Shown: positions 5,308 through 9,343 of the stretch, piece after piece | How the letters are laid out: each line of letters begins with the position of its first letter | How positions within the stretch are numbered: the first letter of the stretch is position 1 | Origin: Pseudomonadota bacterium | GTDB lineage: Bacteria > Myxococcota_A > UBA796 > SXON01 | Length of the DNA: 9,343 nt | Reading direction: 5' to 3' | Assembly: GCA_005776735.1 (NCBI GenBank) | Contig: SXOM01000666.1 | Location: forward strand, 1-9,343 | The notes under the pieces: model-generated | Database searches by the model: none | What the model was told of the DNA's origin: nothing | Seen by the model: only the letters and a program-made list of their open reading frames with translations | Translations under genes and position numbers: made by a program

Positions 5308-5678
5308 CAGATCTCGTCCAGGTCGATCTGGTCCAGCGTGTTCTCCTTCTGCTCCTTGACCTCTTCCTTCTTCCGTTCTTCCGGAACGAACTCCTCGCCG
5401 AAGTCCTGCGTGGACTCGGACGTGGCCACCACCGCCTTGGCCGACCACTCCATCGACGCCTTGGCGAGGCTGTCGGCCGCGCCGAACTCGTTGTAGGTGT
5501 TCTCTTCGCACGCCTTGACGTAGAACTCCGACGCCATCGTCCACTCGTAGGGAGCCGACTTCTCGGCGCCGACCTCGCGGGCCTTTTCGAGCTCGCGCGT
5601 GGCATTGATCAGGTAGTAGCTCGACCTCGCGGCCGTGCAGCCGCTGGCGAACACCAGGAGGGCGAGAGTCAGACGCAT
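5307..5678 (-). CDS. DUF4398-like lipoprotein
   Basis: A 123-aa predicted lipoprotein. The signal peptide MRLTLALLVF is followed by ASGC, with lipidation expected at Cys14 (the -3 residue is Ala rather than the usual Leu). The mature part is helical: LINATRELEKAREVGAEKSA followed by APYEWTMASEFYVKACEE resembles the DUF4398 pattern of Ala-rich helices with a central AP motif. The tail (95-123) is highly charged with runs of Glu and Lys and probably disordered or coiled. Such proteins are often encoded next to OmpA/TSP3 lipoproteins in deltaproteobacteria; the molecular role is not established. The start is set at ATG 5678, not the GTG 39 bases upstream (5717), because only this start places the signal peptide at the N-terminus. 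It is the first gene of the operon, ends in a one-base overlap with the OmpA gene, and has a TACGCT hexamer 6 bases before its ATG. Confidence 0.85.
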   Translation of the reverse strand: MRLTLALLVFASGCTAARSSYYLINATRELEKAREVGAEKSAPYEWTMASEFYVKACEENTYNEFGAADSLAKASMEWSAKAVVATSESTQDFGEEFVPEERKKEEVKEQKENTLDQIDLDEI

Positions 5679-5684
5679 GGCACG

Positions 5685-5690
5685 AGCGTA
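5685..5690 (-). promoter_or_regulatory. -10-like hexamer of the lipoprotein/OmpA/c-di-GMP operon
   Basis: TACGCT on the minus strand is 6 bases from the ATG at 5678. Sequence and spacing match the prepilin start region: TAC, any base, CTCG, then CATG. No Shine-Dalgarno lies between them, so a leaderless transcript is plausible. No good -35 was found at 16-18 bases; TTGCGG (5717-5712) is 21 bases away. Confidence 0.4.
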
Positions 5691-5853
5691 ACGTGCTTTG
5701 CGGGCGGCGCCCCGCAACCGTCCGGGGGCCGCGCAGGGTCCGGTGGGCGCCGCGGCGGGCGGTCGACGCTCGCCACCGCCGCGAGCCGGCCCCGCCCCGG
5801 CCCGCCTCGGGACGGGCCTACCGGCTCGCCCCCGAGCGCCCCCTCCTGGGGGT

Positions 5854-5859
5854 TACCCG
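5854..5859 (+). promoter_or_regulatory. Possible -10 element of the ATPase gene
   Basis: TACCCG lies within GGGTTACCC, 8 bases before the ATG at 5868. The sequence between is GGGCGGGC-like, with no Shine-Dalgarno. It resembles the TACNCT elements of two other genes here but fits less well (last base G). The 189-base divergent region that it belongs to is otherwise GC-rich without recognisable operators. Confidence 0.3.
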
Positions 5860-5867
5860 GGGCGGGC

Positions 5868-8228
5868 ATGGACTACGAGAAGCTCGGCGTCTTCTACCTC
5901 GGCCAACCCGTCGACCCCGCCACGCGCGAACCGACCGGCGCCCCGCTGTTGTACCCGAGCCGCCAGCTCACCACGCACGCGGTGGTGCTCGGCATGACCG
6001 GTAGCGGAAAAACCGGCTTGTCTCTTGCGCTCTTGGAGGAAGCAGCGCTCGACGGCGTGCCGGCCATCTGCATCGACCCCAAGGGCGACCTCGGCAACCT
6101 GATGCTCACGTTTCCCGAGTTGGCGCCGGCGGACTTCGAGCCGTGGGTCGACGCGGAGGAGGCGGCCCGGCGCGGCGTCGGCGCCGCAGAGCTGGCCGCG
6201 CAGGCCGCGGGCACCTGGCGCAAGGGGCTCGCGGACAGCGGGCAGGACGCGGCACGGATCGCCCGGCTGCGCGCCGCGGCCGAGGTCACGATCTACACGC
6301 CGGGATCGAGCGCCGGGGTGCCGCTGGCGCTCTTGCGGAGCTTCGACGCCCCCGCCGGCGACCTCGACGAAGAGGCGCTCCGGGAGCGGGTGGCCGCGGC
6401 CGTTTCGGGGCTCCTGGGGCTCCTGGGGGTCGACGCCGACCCGCTCCAGAGCCGCGACCACATCCTGGTCTCGCGGCTCTTGCACGACGCGTGGGTCGAG
6501 CGCCGCGACGTCGATCTCGCAGCCTTGATCCTCGGAATCCAGAAGCCCCCGTTCGATCGCGTCGGCGTGATGGACCTGGAGAGCTTCTTCCCGGCGAAGG
6601 AGCGGGCGGGGCTGGCGATGGCGCTCAACAACCTCCTGGCGTCGCCGGGGGCGCAGGCGTGGATGCAGGGGGAGCCGCTCGACATCGCGCGGCTCTTGAC
6701 GGCCCCCGACGGGCGCCCGCGGCTGAGCATCGTCTCCATCGCCCACCTCGGCGACGCCCAGCGCATGTTCTTCGTGGCCACGCTCCTGGCCGAGCTCGTG
6801 GCGTGGATGCGCACGCAGACCGGCACCTCGAGCCTGCGCGCCCTGTGTTTCATGGACGAGATCTTCGGCTACTTCCCGCCGACGGCCAACCCGCCGAGCA
6901 AGGGCCCGATGCTCACCCTGCTCAAGCAGGCCCGCGCGTTCGGCCTCGGCATGGTCGTGGCCACCCAGAACCCGGTCGACCTCGACTACAAGGGCCTCGC
7001 CAACTGCGGAACGTGGTTCATCGGGCGCTTGCAGGCCGAGCGCGACAAGCTCCGGGTGCTCGACGGGCTCGAGGGCGCCAGCGCTGCCGGCGGCCGATCG
7101 ATGGACCGCGCCGCGATGGACACGCTCCTGTCGAGCCTCGGCAACCGGGTGTTCCTCTTGCACAACGTGCACGCCGACGCGCCGGTCCTGTTCCAGACGC
7201 GGTGGACGTTGTCGTACCTCCGCGGTCCCATCACGCGCGAGGAGATCCGGCGGCTCACCGCCGGGTCGCGGGCCGCCGGGGCAAAGGCGGCCGGGGCGCG
7301 CCCCGCCGAGGCCGCGCCCACCGCGCCGCCCGCCGCCCGCACCCCGGCGCCGCGCGGTCGGCCGGCAGTGCCGGTGGCGATGGAGGAGCTCTTCCTCGGG
7401 GAGGGCGACACCTACGAACCCCACGTCTACGCCGTGGCCAAGGTGCACTACGTCGACGCCCGCCGGGGGGTCGACGTCTGGGAGGAGGTGGGCGTCCTCG
7501 CCCCGCTCCGCGACGACGACCGCCGGGTGGACTGGGCGGCCGCCGCGAGCGTGGACCCGCGGGCGTTCGGGAAGGCGCCCACGGTCGACGCGGCCTACGT
7601 CGATCTGCCCGACCACGTCGGCCAGAAAGCGGCCCTCGCGGACTGGCGGCGGTCGTTCGCGGCGTGGGTGTACCAGGCGCGGCCGGCGACGTTGTCCACC
7701 TGCGCACGCCTCGGGGTCACGTCCCGGCCCGGCGAGGCCGAAGCGGCGTTCCGAGCGCGCCTCGCGTTCGCGGTCCGCGAAACCCGCGACGCCGAGGTGC
7801 AGGCGATGCGCAAGAAGTTCGAGCCCAAGGTGCAGGCGCTCGACGAGAAGGTGCGCCGCGCCCAGGCCCGGCTGACCAAGGAGGAGGCCGACGCGCAGGC
7901 GGCCACCGTCGACACCGTCGCCAGTTGGGGAAACGCCATCTTCGGGGGCCTCTTCGGGCGCGGCTCCGCGGTGAGCAAGCTCTCCACCGCCGCCAAGAAG
8001 ACCGGCCGCGGCATGAGTGCCCGATCCGACGTGCAGGCCGCGGAGCTGGCGCTCGCCGGCGCGCCGCGCGCGCGCGCGGAGCTCGCGCAGGAGCTGACGA
8101 CCCACCTCGCGCGCATCGCCGCCGACTCCGACCCGGCCACCCTCCCGTTGGAGGAGGTCCGGGTGCCGGCCCGCAAGGCCGACACCCAGGTCGTGCGCAC
8201 CGTCCTCGTCTGGCGCGCGCGGGGGTGA
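5868..8228 (+). CDS. HerA/FtsK-like P-loop ATPase (DUF853/DUF87-type ATP-binding protein)
   Basis: A 786-aa predicted ATP-driven motor of the HerA-FtsK class, which usually forms hexameric rings and moves DNA or protein. Seen: a conserved N-terminal segment LGQPVD...LLYPSRQLTTHAVV; Walker A GMTGSGKT (42-49, Lys48); CIDPKGDLGNL (68-78), typical of this family; a Walker B-like strand LCFMDEIFGYFPP (326-338, Asp330-Glu331); a sensor strand VVATQNPVDLDYK (363-375); and a possible arginine finger around GRLQAERDK (386-394). An Ala/Pro-rich linker (about 465-502) separates the motor from a second part (503-786) with a charged coiled coil (about 640-680), a Gly-rich patch (GNAIFGGLFGRGS, 688-700) and a mixed end. 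I do not recognise the second part. No transmembrane segment or signal peptide is seen, so it is cytosolic. It is monocistronic, divergent from the lipoprotein operon and convergent with the DUF3332 gene 6 bases away. No nuclease (NurA) or defence gene accompanies it, so the substrate is unknown. Confidence 0.85.
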   Translation: MDYEKLGVFYLGQPVDPATREPTGAPLLYPSRQLTTHAVVLGMTGSGKTGLSLALLEEAALDGVPAICIDPKGDLGNLMLTFPELAPADFEPWVDAEEAARRGVGAAELAAQAAGTWRKGLADSGQDAARIARLRAAAEVTIYTPGSSAGVPLALLRSFDAPAGDLDEEALRERVAAAVSGLLGLLGVDADPLQSRDHILVSRLLHDAWVERRDVDLAALILGIQKPPFDRVGVMDLESFFPAKERAGLAMALNNLLASPGAQAWMQGEPLDIARLLTAPDGRPRLSIVSIAHLGDAQRMFFVATLLAELVAWMRTQTGTSSLRALCFMDEIFGYFPPTANPPSKGPMLTLLKQARAFGLGMVVATQNPVDLDYKGLANCGTWFIGRLQAERDKLRVLDGLEGASAAGGRSMDRAAMDTLLSSLGNRVFLLHNVHADAPVLFQTRWTLSYLRGPITREEIRRLTAGSRAAGAKAAGARPAEAAPTAPPAARTPAPRGRPAVPVAMEELFLGEGDTYEPHVYAVAKVHYVDARRGVDVWEEVGVLAPLRDDDRRVDWAAAASVDPRAFGKAPTVDAAYVDLPDHVGQKAALADWRRSFAAWVYQARPATLSTCARLGVTSRPGEAEAAFRARLAFAVRETRDAEVQAMRKKFEPKVQALDEKVRRAQARLTKEEADAQAATVDTVASWGNAIFGGLFGRGSAVSKLSTAAKKTGRGMSARSDVQAAELALAGAPRARAELAQELTTHLARIAADSDPATLPLEEVRVPARKADTQVVRTVLVWRARG

Positions 8229-8234
8229 CGACCG

Positions 8235-8840
8235 CTATTCGGCGGCGAGCGCGGCCTGGGTGACCGTCGGCCCCACCACGCGCGCGAGGCTCGGGGCGCC
8301 GCCGTTCTCGAGGGCCGCGCCGGCCTCGCGCACCGTCGCCGGCGACCACGACGCCAGCACGTCGCCCTGGGCGTCGAACAGCTCGATGCCGCCGGCGCTG
8401 TTCTGGCTGGCGCTCGCCACGAGCGCACCGTCGGCGCCGCGAACGTCCACCCCGTCGGCGCGGAACTGGAACTCGCGGACCTCGGGGGCGCGGCCGTCGT
8501 GCAACAGCGTGGTGCGAAGCGCGTGCTCTCCGGTGCGCTCCATGCGAAGGACCGTGCCCTGCGCGAGCTCCACGTCGCGCGGCCCTTCGGTGGCCGAGAG
8601 CGGGTTGCTCCCGGTGAACGCCTCGATCACGTTGAGGATGAACGCGTCGATGAAGACCGTGATCTCGTAGACCGGGAGGATCACGAACGCGAGGAAGAGA
8701 ATCTCCTGGACCACCAGGCTCCCGACGCCACGGTTCCACTGGAAGACCTTGTCGGTGAGGCGGAACGAGCCGATGCAGCCGGTCTGGGGCAGGAGCACGG
8801 CGGCGAAGAGCGAGACGGCGACGACACGACGGAGAGACAT
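8235..8840 (-). CDS. DUF3332 family lipoprotein
   Basis: A 201-aa protein whose first part matches the DUF3332 family: a signal peptide (MSLRRVVAVSLFAAVLLPQT) leading to GCIGSF, then KVFQWNRGVG (31-40), a long hydrophobic stretch (about 43-72: VVQEILFLAFVILPVYEITV and beyond) and TGSNP (76-80). Cys22 would be the lipidated residue; the -3 residue is Gln, not the usual Leu, so processing is likely but not certain. The hydrophobic stretch may cross or lie in the membrane. The second half (85-201) is a soluble region rich in beta-type sequence. Function of the family is unknown. ATG 8840 is preferred to GTG 8846 because it has GAGG five bases upstream. It follows the partial gene at 8863 by 22 bases on the same strand, so the two are probably one transcript. 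Its stop is 6 bases from the stop of the ATPase gene. Confidence 0.85.
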   Translation of the reverse strand: MSLRRVVAVSLFAAVLLPQTGCIGSFRLTDKVFQWNRGVGSLVVQEILFLAFVILPVYEITVFIDAFILNVIEAFTGSNPLSATEGPRDVELAQGTVLRMERTGEHALRTTLLHDGRAPEVREFQFRADGVDVRGADGALVASASQNSAGGIELFDAQGDVLASWSPATVREAGAALENGGAPSLARVVGPTVTQAALAAE

Positions 8841-8858
8841 GGGCACCTCGGGGTGCCC
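8841..8858 (-). promoter_or_regulatory. Hairpin adjoining the start codon of the DUF3332 gene
   Basis: On the minus strand GGGCACC (8858-8852) pairs perfectly with GGTGCCC (8847-8841) across a CCGA tetraloop. The stem ends directly at the ATG (8840). The Shine-Dalgarno GAGG lies half in the loop and half in the stem, so the fold would hide it. It occupies most of the 22-base gap after the upstream gene. There is no T-run, so attenuation of translation or an mRNA processing site is more likely than termination. Confidence 0.5.
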
Positions 8859-8862
8859 CAGC

Positions 8863-9343
8863 CTAATCCGGCTCCGGCGGGGCGCGCCCCGCCGGGGACC
8901 GCCACCGCACCTCGACGCCGAACTGCAATCGCCACCGCTGCAGGACCGCGTCGTCGTCGAGCGCCGAGCGCAACCACACCGTCCGGGCCTGGTATTCGCC
9001 GCGGACGAACGGCTCGACCGCGAGCGTACGGGTCACGTCGGCCGCCCACCCGACCCCTCCGGCCACCACCGGGACGACCACCGGCTCCCCGAGCGCCGCC
9101 AGGTCGGCGTCGGCCACCAGGAGCACGGCCGCGCCGCCCTCGACGCCGAGCTCGAGCCCTCCCGGCGCGCGCCACCACCCCCCGCCGGTCACCGCGACGT
9201 GCGTGAGCAACGGGGCGGTGGAGAAGCCGGTGATGGTCGCGGGCGCGCTGCCGTCGACGCCGCCGCCGATCCACCCCGGCCCGCGCCCGCCCCGGACACG
9301 CAGCCGGCCGGACGGCGCGGCCTGGGTGTCCCCGCGCACGTCC
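8863..9343 (-). CDS. 3' part of a probable outer-membrane beta-strand-rich protein (partial)
   Basis: The frame is open to the right edge of the window and ends at TAG 8863-8865, giving at least 160 codons. I do not recognise the family. The sequence shows alternating hydrophobic/polar stretches separated by Gly, Asp and Asn turns, for example HVAVTGGGWWRAPGGLELGV, TLAVEPFVRGEYQARTVWLR and WRLQFGVEVRWRSP near the end, as in outer-membrane beta-barrels or surface beta-sheet proteins. A GTG at 9339 could serve as a start, but no signal peptide follows, so the true start is probably beyond the window. The protein ends with a short Pro-rich tail rather than the terminal aromatic residue typical of BamA-assembled barrels, which weakens the barrel assignment. 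It lies 22 bases upstream of the DUF3332 lipoprotein gene on the same strand, consistent with a two-gene envelope operon. Confidence 0.55.
   Translation of the reverse strand, partial: DVRGDTQAAPSGRLRVRGGRGPGWIGGGVDGSAPATITGFSTAPLLTHVAVTGGGWWRAPGGLELGVEGGAAVLLVADADLAALGEPVVVPVVAGGVGWAADVTRTLAVEPFVRGEYQARTVWLRSALDDDAVLQRWRLQFGVEVRWRSPAGRAPPEPD

Noticed and set aside
5308..5544. Longer N-terminus for the OmpA lipoprotein up to 5544
   Set aside because: That stretch overlaps the DUF4398-like gene in another frame, is Gly/Arg-rich and would bury the lipoprotein signal.
5679..5717. Longer N-terminus for the DUF4398-like lipoprotein from GTG 5717
   Set aside because: It would put 13 basic residues before the signal peptide and would start upstream of the -10-like hexamer. 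ATG 5678 fits better.
5853..8105. A 750-codon minus-strand frame and a 706-codon + strand frame across the ATPase gene
   Set aside because: Both are Arg/Gly/Pro-rich shadows of the ATPase reading frame, which has Walker A and B motifs and a normal protein composition.

Overview
The window is very GC-rich, compact, and codes on both strands. The gene set suggests a Gram-negative deltaproteobacterium-like organism, most plausibly Myxococcota: a eukaryotic-type Ser/Thr kinase, an OmpA lipoprotein carrying thrombospondin type-3 calcium repeats, a DUF4398-like lipoprotein, a DUF3332 lipoprotein and a GGDEF-EAL protein. This is inferred from gene families and composition; there is no rRNA or other phylogenetic marker.

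Layout. Bases 1-1935 form one unusual block: a single protein kinase gene (530-1456) between two arms of a 173/174-bp near-perfect inverted repeat (125-297 and 1535-1708). Extra shorter copies of the arm's sub-units sit between the kinase and each arm, linked by G-runs (left, + strand) or C-runs (right) that fit G-quadruplex patterns. Strong palindromes (16-52 and 1711-1796) lie just outside the arms. I see no transposase. A tiny gene for a class III (Flp-type) prepilin follows (1936-2100) and converges on a minus-strand operon.

That operon reads from 5678 down to 2112: a DUF4398-like lipoprotein, an OmpA/TSP3 lipoprotein sharing one base with it, and a PAS-PAS-GGDEF-EAL cyclic-di-GMP protein overlapping the OmpA gene by 26 bases. 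The spacing implies co-transcription and translational coupling. Together they would link envelope anchoring to cell-wall peptidoglycan with c-di-GMP turnover. The neighbouring prepilin is a type of surface structure often controlled by c-di-GMP, but that link is inference.

Divergent from the operon is a 786-aa HerA/FtsK-like P-loop ATPase (5868-8228). It converges with a DUF3332 lipoprotein gene (8235-8840, minus), itself preceded by the 3' part of a probable outer-membrane beta-strand-rich protein that runs off the right edge (8863-9343, minus).

Two start regions (prepilin and DUF4398-like lipoprotein) have a TACNCT hexamer exactly 6 bases before the ATG and no Shine-Dalgarno at normal spacing, which suggests leaderless transcripts. 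Two others (GGDEF-EAL and DUF3332) have a hairpin overlapping the Shine-Dalgarno just before the start codon. No tRNA, rRNA or CRISPR array was recognised.
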